From Deltaproteobacteria bacterium (lineage in GTDB: Bacteria > Desulfobacterota > Desulfobulbia > Desulfobulbales > VMSU01), in the NCBI GenBank assembly GCA_021789795.1, contig JAJYJA010000024.1, positions 1 through 20,530 of the forward strand: a stretch of DNA of 20,530 nt, given 5' to 3'. The position numbers and the translations under genes were made by a program. Shown here piece after piece: positions 1 to 6,733 of this stretch (the stretch's first letter is position 1; the number at the start of each line of letters is the position of its first letter). The notes under the pieces are model-generated. The model did not search any database, was not told the origin of the DNA, and saw nothing but the letters and a program-made list of their open reading frames with translations.

Positions 1-188
1 CCGATCACGAAGCCAAGGGCGGCGGTGCTTGAGCGGTTGACGCCGTAAGTGGCGTTGCCGTGGGCGGAGCTGGAGTACCAGCCGGCGGCGGCCAGGGGCG
101 AGGTGGAGAGCAGCAGCCAAGCCGCCGCGACCATCGCCAGTCCGGTGCGGGACGGCCAGCGAATTAAGCCCAACCAAGGTCGGATCAT
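1..188 (-). CDS. Secreted protein, N-terminal fragment; probable multiheme cytochrome c (cut by window edge)
   Basis: Only the first 62 codons are in the window. The ATG at 188 overlaps the TGA of the preceding lipoprotein gene in an ATGA arrangement and has a near-perfect Shine-Dalgarno (GGAGGTGATCC) just upstream, so the start is firm. The protein opens with a basic n-region (MIRPWLGLIRWPSR), a hydrophobic core and an Ala-rich cleavage site near residues 34-36, so it is exported. The mature start, GWYSSSAHGNATYGVNRSS, resembles from memory the start of secreted multiheme cytochromes of Geobacter-type bacteria, where a similar SAHG-N-x-x-x-GVNRS stretch precedes the first CXXCH. No heme motif is reached before the edge, so the cytochrome call is inference. 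It is translationally coupled to the upstream cluster and likely part of the same electron-transfer operon. Confidence 0.6.
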   Translation of the reverse strand, partial: MIRPWLGLIRWPSRTGLAMVAAAWLLLSTSPLAAAGWYSSSAHGNATYGVNRSSTAALGFVI

Positions 189-1624
189 GGGATCACCTCC
201 AGGCCCAGGGGCCGGGCGGGCAGTTCGATCCTGGCGGCCAGCTTGCGGTCGGTGATGCTGACCGCCACCACCCCGTCCCCCCGGATGTCGTTGGCGTAGA
301 GCCAGTTGTGCTCGGCGGAGACCGCCATTTCCGCCGGGCCGCCGCCCACCTGGATCTCCCGCATCACCGTCAACTGCCCTGGCAGCAGGGCGGTGATGCT
401 GCCGCCCTCGGTGTTGGCCGCGTAGATGGTGCGGTCATAGGCCAGGAGCCGGGTGGGGCCCAAACCCACCGGCTGGGTGAGGGGGGCGCCGCCGCCCAGG
501 TCGATGACCCCCACCGAGCCGGCCTTGGCCTCGGCCAGGTAGAGCCGTTGCTGGTAGCTGATTATGCCGCTAGGCCCGCCACCCGCCGGAATGGTCTGCC
601 GCACCTGGAGGCTTTCCGGGTCGAGCAGAAAGATATCCGGGGAAAGCTCGGAGGAGACGGCGAGCCGGCCCAGGTCGTCCAGGAGGGCCGCGAAGTCAGG
701 CCGCACCCCGATCCGGCCCTGGGCCGCCAGGCTGCCGGAGTCGAGGCGCAGCCGGTAGATGGCCTCGGTCTTGCGGTCGAGGAGAAAGGCGTTGCCGCCC
801 GCCTGGTCGATGGTCATGAACGACAGGTCGGCGGCCAGGGGGACGCGGAACCGATCCCGGATCTGGCCGGTGGAGAGCGAAAGCACGTCGATCGTCCCCT
901 GGTCGCGGGCCAGGACGTAGAGGAGGTCGCGATCCTTGAAGGCCTTGAGATAGGTGGGCCGGCCCGGCACCCCCCACGAGCCGCAGACCCGGTTCTGGTC
1001 GGTGCGGATGAGGTAGATGGTGTTGAGCGTCGGGCAGGAGGCCAGGGCCAGGCCGCTGGTCAAGGGCACCTGTTGTTTGGTTAGGCGCATGGCCGGAATA
1101 AAGTCTGGTGATTTTGACAGGGAGGCGGTGACGTCCCAGCGCAGGAAGAACGAGACGCTGTCCCCCTCCCGCAGCTCAACCCCCTTGGCCAGGGGGAACT
1201 CCGTCTCCGGCGCCAATACCCTAAGCGCCGTCCGGCGGCCGCCCTCGACTAGGGTTACGCTGTCGAAACGGCAGCGCACCGCGGAGCAGATCCCGGCCTG
1301 AACCTCGCCGTGCCCCAGCAGCACCCCCTGGGCGGCCTGGGTGGAGGAGATGGCCAGCGGCTTGGCGAGCAGGGGAGTCCAGCGCCCGGCGCACAAAACC
1401 TCGGCGGACTGAAGCTCGGCCCGCGTCTCGACCCCGGCCCTGGTCTGGCCGGCGTCGGTGTCGTTTAGGAACAGGGTAATCTGGGGCCGGGAGGAGGCCT
1501 GCGTCTCGTCCCGGGCCTTGGGGGCCGCGGACGGCTGGCTGCGGAAATCGCCCACCTGGATGCAGCCGGTCAGGAGGAGAAGCAGGGCGAGCGGCAGGAG
1601 GGCGGGCGGACGGCGGCTGGTCAT
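185..1624 (-). CDS. YVTN/YncE-type beta-propeller lipoprotein
   Basis: This 479-residue protein begins with a lipoprotein signal peptide: MTSRRPP, a Leu-rich core, then the lipobox LLTGC with the lipidated Cys at residue 21. Residues of about 25-190 form a domain I do not recognise. From about residue 195 to the end there are roughly seven repeats of about 40 residues (for example RDLLYVLARDQGTIDVLSLSTG and RLYLAEAKAGSVGVIDL), the pattern of YVTN/NHL-type beta-propellers. The ATG at 1624 is preferred over the GTG- or ATG-type extensions upstream because it gives a clean signal peptide, has GAGGG eight bases upstream and lies 11 bases after the preceding cytochrome gene. Its TGA overlaps the next ATG. 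Such propellers are scaffold or assembly proteins in extracellular-cytochrome loci; a specific partner is not shown by the sequence. No CXXCH is present. Confidence 0.8.
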   Translation of the reverse strand: MTSRRPPALLPLALLLLLTGCIQVGDFRSQPSAAPKARDETQASSRPQITLFLNDTDAGQTRAGVETRAELQSAEVLCAGRWTPLLAKPLAISSTQAAQGVLLGHGEVQAGICSAVRCRFDSVTLVEGGRRTALRVLAPETEFPLAKGVELREGDSVSFFLRWDVTASLSKSPDFIPAMRLTKQQVPLTSGLALASCPTLNTIYLIRTDQNRVCGSWGVPGRPTYLKAFKDRDLLYVLARDQGTIDVLSLSTGQIRDRFRVPLAADLSFMTIDQAGGNAFLLDRKTEAIYRLRLDSGSLAAQGRIGVRPDFAALLDDLGRLAVSSELSPDIFLLDPESLQVRQTIPAGGGPSGIISYQQRLYLAEAKAGSVGVIDLGGGAPLTQPVGLGPTRLLAYDRTIYAANTEGGSITALLPGQLTVMREIQVGGGPAEMAVSAEHNWLYANDIRGDGVVAVSITDRKLAARIELPARPLGLEVIP

Positions 1625-1635
1625 GGTCTTGACCC

Positions 1636-2745
1636 TCACTGTTTCGAGGTGTGGCAATAGCCGCAGCCGTTGCTCCAGCTCCCGGCGGTGCCGCGGTAGT
1701 CCCAGCGCAGGCTGGCGTAGTAGGGGGTGGCGTGGGCCTCATGGCAGGAGAGGCACATGACGATCCGGTTGCTGCTGGCAGAGACATCGCTGCCGCTGGC
1801 GGTGGGCACCGAGGTGCTGGCCAGGGGCGCGTTGACGTTGTAGGTGGCGGTGGTGGAGTCGTAATCGACGCTGCCGGCGGGCGAGGCGCCGTCCAAGGGC
1901 ATGGTGACGTCCACCGGATGCCGGATCCAGGGGCTGGCGAAACCCGAGTCCCTGGCCACCCCCTCGATGTTCCCCGCGCCGCTGTGGAAGATGCCGTGGC
2001 ACTCGGCGCAGAAGTAGCTGATGGTCTGTACGTCCTGGGGTAGGTCGGCGGTGCGGGCGGCGCCGTAATAGACGTTGTGGGTGGTGGCGGTCTTGGCGAA
2101 CTCCCAGTGGCTGTCCTCGTAGCCCTTGATCCGGTACAGGAAACGGTAGCTGCTGCCGGTGTCGGTGGGGTTAATGAACTGTCCCGGATTGCTTGGCGGC
2201 GGGTGGTGATGGGCCCCGTGCATGTCGTTGTCGTAATGGCCGCCGTGGCAGCCCCAGGTGCCGTCGCAGTTTAACTGGCTGCTGGTCCAGGTGGCGGAGG
2301 CCGCCCCACCGCCCACCTGGTCGTTGGCGGCGAAGCCCACCTTCCAGCCCGGCGGGGTGACCACGGCCGGGGGGCCGATTCCCACCGGGTTGTGACCGTT
2401 GGCCGGGGTCAAGGACGAAAAGTAGAAGTTGCCGCCCGCCAGGGCCCCGGTCAGGTCCGAGACCCCGGTGGTCAGGACATAGGGGGTGGCGCCGGAGGCG
2501 CTGTTGGTGCCGGTGTGGCAGCCCAGGCAGTCGCTGGTGGTCAGCCAGCGGTTGGGCGTCTGGGCGATCCCCTGTTTGCTGGCGTGCATGATGTGACAGC
2601 TTCCGCAGGGCCCGGTGACCATTCCCAGGCAGTTAACTGGCATAATAAATAGACAAAAAACAACAATTGTGGCTCTGCGCCCCCTGAAGTCCCGGCGGGA
2701 AGCGGCCTTGTTGGGCTCACGGTTGAAAGACGCTGACCCGGCCAT
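1636..2745 (-). CDS. OmcS-like six-heme secreted cytochrome c (copy 1)
   Basis: The protein (369 residues from this start) carries five CXXCH motifs, at residues 47-51, 73-77, 246-250, 331-335 and 361-365. A CX5CH (C160, C166-H167, NCDGTWGCHGGH) occupies the third position. Motif order and flanks match what I recall of Geobacter OmcS: CHxMHxS at heme 1, GGNF and GHNP before heme 3, SYRFL after it, CHGIFH and IRHPVD around heme 4, CHEAHATPYYASLRWD at heme 5, and heme 6 four residues from the C-terminus. It is paralogous to the cytochrome at 14057-15181 throughout. The start is uncertain: ATG at 2745 (or 2754) overlaps the upstream NHL gene by 29 bases and gives a long basic n-region (SRRDFRGRR) before the hydrophobic stretch ATIVVFCLFIMPVNCLG. 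No better in-frame start lies after 2717. Likely role: extracellular electron carrier, possibly a filament subunit. Confidence 0.88.
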   Translation of the reverse strand: MAGSASFNREPNKAASRRDFRGRRATIVVFCLFIMPVNCLGMVTGPCGSCHIMHASKQGIAQTPNRWLTTSDCLGCHTGTNSASGATPYVLTTGVSDLTGALAGGNFYFSSLTPANGHNPVGIGPPAVVTPPGWKVGFAANDQVGGGAASATWTSSQLNCDGTWGCHGGHYDNDMHGAHHHPPPSNPGQFINPTDTGSSYRFLYRIKGYEDSHWEFAKTATTHNVYYGAARTADLPQDVQTISYFCAECHGIFHSGAGNIEGVARDSGFASPWIRHPVDVTMPLDGASPAGSVDYDSTTATYNVNAPLASTSVPTASGSDVSASSNRIVMCLSCHEAHATPYYASLRWDYRGTAGSWSNGCGYCHTSKQ

Positions 2746-3604
2746 TGCCCTCATCCACCACGCACACCCTGCCCCAGGGGTCGATCTGTATCTCGGCGGG
2801 GTAGGAGAGTCCCCCCGCCGGCTGCTCCGCCCCCAGATGGCGCCCCGTAAGGCGTCCGTCGGCCAGATAACTGGCCACCGTGCCGGTGTGCCGCTCCAGC
2901 ACCAGGAGGCCGCCCTCGCCATCCACCGCCAGGGAGACCGGGAACTCGGGGGCTGGGGTCAAGGCGATCTTCCGGGCCAGCGTCCCCTGTGCGTCGAAGA
3001 CCAGCACCTCGTGGCCCAACTGGGGCAGGGCGTACAACTCGTCCCCCTTGAAACTGAAATCGGCGAACCCGGCCCGGCAGCCGGGGCAGGCGATCCGGCC
3101 CGTCACCTGGAAGTTGTCGTCCAGGGTCATGAGGCCGCCGCTGGCCTGGTCCAGCACGTACAGGCGCCCACCGTGCAGCTTCAGGCGCCGGGGGGCCAGC
3201 CTCCGGCCCTGGTATTCCAAGGCGTGGGGGGTGACGGACCGGGCCTTGAGATTGATCTCGGTCACGGTGTCCCGGCCCTTCTCCAGCACCAGCAGCCGTC
3301 CGTCCGTAAGTCTCGTCAGGTCGATCGGCTTCTTCAAGGCCCCGCCGGCGTTGAAGGCTTGCCGGAACTGGCCGTCCTTGGCGAAGGAGACCAGCCGGTC
3401 GTGGCCGCTGTCGGTGACGTAGTAGCGTTCGTTCTGGGCGTCGATAAAGAGGCCGAGCGGCCTTAAAAGGTGCCCGCCCGTCTGGTCGGCGGCCAGGGAG
3501 AACAGATGTTTCCAGCCTGGGCCGTCCGCCGCCGCCAGCCGGGTAATGGCGAGGAGCAGGGCCGTGGCCAGGAGGGCGGGCGGGATGATTTTTTTAATCC
3601 GCAT
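2717..3604 (-). CDS. Secreted NHL-repeat beta-propeller protein
   Basis: A 295-residue protein with a Sec signal peptide (MRIKKIIPPALLATALLLAITRLAAADG, cleavage near residues 25-27). The rest is a run of NHL-type blades such as RPLGLFIDAQNERYYVTDSGHDRLVSF and YPAEIQIDPWGRVCVVDEGNGRVSVF, enough for about six blades. No lipobox or membrane anchor follows, so it should be periplasmic or exported. A CPGC pair without a following His is present in the middle and is not a heme site. It sits between the 42-heme lipoprotein gene (33 bases upstream) and OmcS-like copy 1, whose start probably overlaps its 3' end. From memory, the omcS locus of Geobacter also carries NHL genes. A chaperone, scaffold or docking role for cytochromes is therefore plausible, but it is inferred from context. 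The Shine-Dalgarno is weak. Confidence 0.85.
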   Translation of the reverse strand: MRIKKIIPPALLATALLLAITRLAAADGPGWKHLFSLAADQTGGHLLRPLGLFIDAQNERYYVTDSGHDRLVSFAKDGQFRQAFNAGGALKKPIDLTRLTDGRLLVLEKGRDTVTEINLKARSVTPHALEYQGRRLAPRRLKLHGGRLYVLDQASGGLMTLDDNFQVTGRIACPGCRAGFADFSFKGDELYALPQLGHEVLVFDAQGTLARKIALTPAPEFPVSLAVDGEGGLLVLERHTGTVASYLADGRLTGRHLGAEQPAGGLSYPAEIQIDPWGRVCVVDEGNGRVSVFQP

Positions 3605-3637
3605 GTTGGTAACCGCCGGGCTGTAACCGGCTCAAGC

Positions 3638-6600
3638 TCAGTAGTTGTGGCAGGGCTCGCACAGGTCTTTTTCTCCGTCCCGTTTCAACTGGTAGGGAAA
3701 GTCCGTGCCCTTGGGGTCGTGACAGGTGACGCAGGTGAGCGGCTGGCCGTTTCTAGGGTCCAGCACCTTGCCGCCCACCGGATGGGTGAAGGTGCCCTGG
3801 TTCTTGTGGCAGCCGGTGCACACGGAGTTGCCGTCGCCTTTCAGCATCGCCGGGGCGTCTCCGCCGTGGCCGGCGTGGCAGGTGAGACAGTTGCCCATCT
3901 TGGGGTGGCGTGAGGCCTTGCCCTGGTGCCGGAGATAGCTGTCCTGATGGCAGGAGAGGCAGACCTGGCTGGGCGTCCCGGCCAGCAGGTTCTTGTCGTT
4001 GCCGGCGTGGGGGCTGTGGCAGACTACGCAGGCGTTGCCGTCCTGGTGGTCGGTCAGATGGTTGTGGGTTAGGGTGTAATCCTTGGCCACCGCCGGGTGG
4101 CAGGAAAGGCAGACCTGGGTCGCGACCGGCCGGTCGCCCTGGTGGCAGGGGTCGCAGCCCGTCTTGAAGGGGGGATGCAGCACCGGCCGCAGCATCGACT
4201 TGTCTTTGCCGCCGTGCGGGTTGTGGCAGGTCAGGCAGCCGTTGACCGCCATCGGGAAGCGGTGCGCGCCGCGGAGGCTGTTCTCGGTGTGGCAGGAGAG
4301 ACAGAGCTTTTTGTCTTCTGCCTTCAGCAGTTGCGGGGAGTCGGCGCCGTGCGCCAGGTGGCAGGCGGTGCATTGACCCTGCTGGAACGGGGGGTGGGGA
4401 TAGCGATAGTCCTGTTTCTGATCCGGGTGGCAGGAGAAGCAGGCCTGGGCCAGGCCCTTAGACAACAGGGCCTGGTTGTCGGCGGAGTGGGGGGCGTGAC
4501 AGCCGGTGCATTGACCTTCCCGCACCGGCTGGTGGATGAACTTCCGGTTGGCCGCCACCTGCGGGTGACACCCCTGGCAGAGCTTGCCCGCCTTGACCGG
4601 CAACAGGCCCTTGTTTTTTGAGGTGTGAGGGTTATGGCAGACCCCGCAGCCCTTGTCTCGCACCGGGGCGTGCACCACCCGGCCCTCGAAGCCCTGGCGC
4701 TGGTGGCAGGTGAAGCAGACCGAGGAGGCGGCCAGGGTGGCCTGGGGCCGGGCGCCGTCCGCCGGGTGGCAGGCCTGGCATTTCCGCTCCTTAAACGGCT
4801 GGTGCGGCTGGGGATAGAGCAGGCCGCCGCCGGTCACGCCATGGGGGTCGTGGCACTTCTGGCAACTGCTAGGCCCCGGCAATAGGCCCTGATGCTTGGC
4901 CCGCAACTGGGACTCGGACAGGGGGTGGCAACCCAGGCAGAGCCCCTGGCGCTGGTCTTTCAGCAGTCCGGCGGCGGGGGCGGCGTGGGGCTGGTGGCAG
5001 TTGGTGCAGCCGGTGGCCGCCGCCGGGTGGGGCTGGCCCGACTTCCAATCCTTGGAGATCTCTTGGTGACACTTCAGGCACAGGGTGGGCTGCGGGTCTT
5101 TCGCGTCTCCGGGGAGGGCCGAGCCGTGGGGGGCGTGGCAGGCGGTGCAATTTAAGTCGGCGAAGGGCTTATGCTTGACCCCGCTCGCGGCGGCCGGATT
5201 GGACGACGGGTGGCAGGAGAGACAGAGCTGGCCGGGGCCGGCGGCGGTCAGAGAGGGGCCGTCGCTGGCGTGGGGGGCGTGGCAGGTCAGGCACTGGCCC
5301 TGGGCGAAGGGTGCGTGCCGGGTGGCCTCGGTCTTGGTCTGGGCGTGGCAGGTCAGGCAGAGCTGCCCCTGGGCCACCGGGGCCTTGAGCATCGCCGGGC
5401 CCGTGCCGCCGTGCGGCTTATGGCACTGGCCGCAACGGCCATCGGCGAACGGCCGATGCTGGCTGGCCTGCTGGCGCTGGCGGGCGGTGCTCTGGTGGCA
5501 GGAGAGGCAGACCGGGCCCTCGACGCCGCGTAAAAGGTGCCGGCGTTTGGCGTCGTGGGGGGCGTGGCAGCGCAGGCATTGCCAGCCCGGATCCGAGCTG
5601 TGGGCGCCCAGGCCCTGATGACAGCCCTGGCACAAACCGTTGCCCGCCGTCTTCAGCAGCCCCTGGCCCTGGGCGGTGTGCCCCTGGTGGCAGGCCAGGC
5701 AGTCGCCGTCCTTAAACGGTTTATGCTCGGAGGCCGGTTTGCCTCCCTGGGGCTGGGGAGCGGGGTGGCATGACCGGCAGACGGTGGCCACCTGGTGGCG
5801 CAGCATGGCGGGGAAATCGCTGGCGTGGGCGGCGTGGCAAGTCAGGCACTTGCGGGCCCGGTAGGGGGGGTGAACGTCCTGTCCCCCCGCCGCCTTGGGT
5901 GGATGACAGTCGAGACAGAGGCGGTTGGCGTCCTTGAGCAGCCCGCCCTGGGGGCCGTGGCAGGAGGCGCATTTGCCCTCTTGCGCCGGACGGTGGAAGT
6001 TTTTCTTAAGTAAGGCCGGGTTGTCGGCCCCGTGGGGGGTGTGGCAGCCGCTGCAACGGCGGGCCGGCGTCAGGCCGTGATGCTTCTGAACAAAGGCGGG
6101 GGCGGTCTGATCGTGACAGCCGCCGCACAGCTCGGCTTCCGGTTTGATAAGGAGATTGGGCTGGTCGCTGGCGTGGGCGAGATGACAGGTGGCGCAGCCT
6201 TGAGCCACGGGCGGATGGGCCACCTGGCGGTTGAACTGCCGGCGGTCGTGGCAGGTTAGACACAGCTCCGCCTCCGGCTTGACCAGCAGTTTGGGGGTTT
6301 CGGCGTGGTGCGGCCGGTGACAGGCCTGGCAGCGGCCCTGGGCGAAGGGCTGGTGCGCCAGCGGTTTGGCGGCCTCCTTGGCCAGGGCGGGATGGCAGGT
6401 GTAGCACAGGTCGGGGGCCGGCAGGCGTAACTGCACCCCGCCGATCAACCCGTGGGGCAGGTGGCAGGCGGCGCAGGCCCCCTCCGCCACCGGACGGTGC
6501 ACCACCCCGCTGGCGAATTTCTGCTTCATTTCGGGATGGCAGTCGAGGCAGCTCCTTTTGGGCCGCGGCCCCGCGCCCCCGCCTCCGCCCGGCAGGCTGG

Positions 6601-6733
6601 GGAGGCAGGAGGCAAGCAAAACAGAGGGCAGCAGACAGAGGGCAGTAAACAGAAGGCGGCTTAATTGCCCTCTCCCCGGCCTCTGCCCCCTGGCTTCCGT
6701 CTTTTGTTTTTCGCCTTCGGTACCCATCGTCAT
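3638..6733 (-). CDS. Giant outer-membrane multiheme cytochrome c lipoprotein with 42 CXXCH motifs
   Basis: This 1031-residue protein has a lipoprotein signal (LLFTALCLLPSVLLASC) and then, by my hand count, 42 CXXCH motifs, about one every 24 residues, ending in CEPCHNY. The unit repeats about 21 times: H-x-P-F-x-x-G-x-C-x-x-C-H-x-P-H, a short linker with LL, then L-C-x-x-C-H. This is the doubled-CXXCH family pattern. The many regularly placed extra His residues (HKPF, HPPF, APHG) can supply the second axial ligands. Nothing but heme-binding repeats follows the lipid anchor, so it looks like an outer-membrane-anchored electron wire or reservoir. The start chosen is the ATG at 6733, which overlaps the TGA of the SurA-like gene (ATGA); an ATG at 6727 is an alternative. 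The n-region before the hydrophobic core is unusually long and lies on a short direct repeat. Likely partners are the OmcS-like cytochromes. Confidence 0.93.
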   Translation of the reverse strand: MTMGTEGEKQKTEARGQRPGRGQLSRLLFTALCLLPSVLLASCLPSLPGGGGGAGPRPKRSCLDCHPEMKQKFASGVVHRPVAEGACAACHLPHGLIGGVQLRLPAPDLCYTCHPALAKEAAKPLAHQPFAQGRCQACHRPHHAETPKLLVKPEAELCLTCHDRRQFNRQVAHPPVAQGCATCHLAHASDQPNLLIKPEAELCGGCHDQTAPAFVQKHHGLTPARRCSGCHTPHGADNPALLKKNFHRPAQEGKCASCHGPQGGLLKDANRLCLDCHPPKAAGGQDVHPPYRARKCLTCHAAHASDFPAMLRHQVATVCRSCHPAPQPQGGKPASEHKPFKDGDCLACHQGHTAQGQGLLKTAGNGLCQGCHQGLGAHSSDPGWQCLRCHAPHDAKRRHLLRGVEGPVCLSCHQSTARQRQQASQHRPFADGRCGQCHKPHGGTGPAMLKAPVAQGQLCLTCHAQTKTEATRHAPFAQGQCLTCHAPHASDGPSLTAAGPGQLCLSCHPSSNPAAASGVKHKPFADLNCTACHAPHGSALPGDAKDPQPTLCLKCHQEISKDWKSGQPHPAAATGCTNCHQPHAAPAAGLLKDQRQGLCLGCHPLSESQLRAKHQGLLPGPSSCQKCHDPHGVTGGGLLYPQPHQPFKERKCQACHPADGARPQATLAASSVCFTCHQRQGFEGRVVHAPVRDKGCGVCHNPHTSKNKGLLPVKAGKLCQGCHPQVAANRKFIHQPVREGQCTGCHAPHSADNQALLSKGLAQACFSCHPDQKQDYRYPHPPFQQGQCTACHLAHGADSPQLLKAEDKKLCLSCHTENSLRGAHRFPMAVNGCLTCHNPHGGKDKSMLRPVLHPPFKTGCDPCHQGDRPVATQVCLSCHPAVAKDYTLTHNHLTDHQDGNACVVCHSPHAGNDKNLLAGTPSQVCLSCHQDSYLRHQGKASRHPKMGNCLTCHAGHGGDAPAMLKGDGNSVCTGCHKNQGTFTHPVGGKVLDPRNGQPLTCVTCHDPKGTDFPYQLKRDGEKDLCEPCHNY
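6621..6645. repeat. Tandem 11-bp direct repeat inside the signal-peptide coding region
   Basis: The 11-mer ACAGAGGGCAG occurs at 6621-6631 and again at 6635-6645 (period 14). It lies within the signal-peptide codons of the 42-heme lipoprotein. A related purine/pyrimidine-rich stretch in inverted sense follows at about 6679-6706 (CCTCTGCCCCCTGGCTTCC). Composition differs from the neighbouring cytochrome repeats. Confidence 0.55.

Noticed and set aside
308..1084. Long plus-strand frame opposite the propeller lipoprotein
   Set aside because: Antisense shadow caused by high GC; no start site, no recognisable motif and composition typical of reverse-frame translation.
3638..6733. Regular tandem repeats on the DNA level, considered as CRISPR or satellite
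   Set aside because: The periodicity comes from codons of the doubled-CXXCH protein repeat; units diverge in sequence and length and there are no constant repeats with unique spacers.
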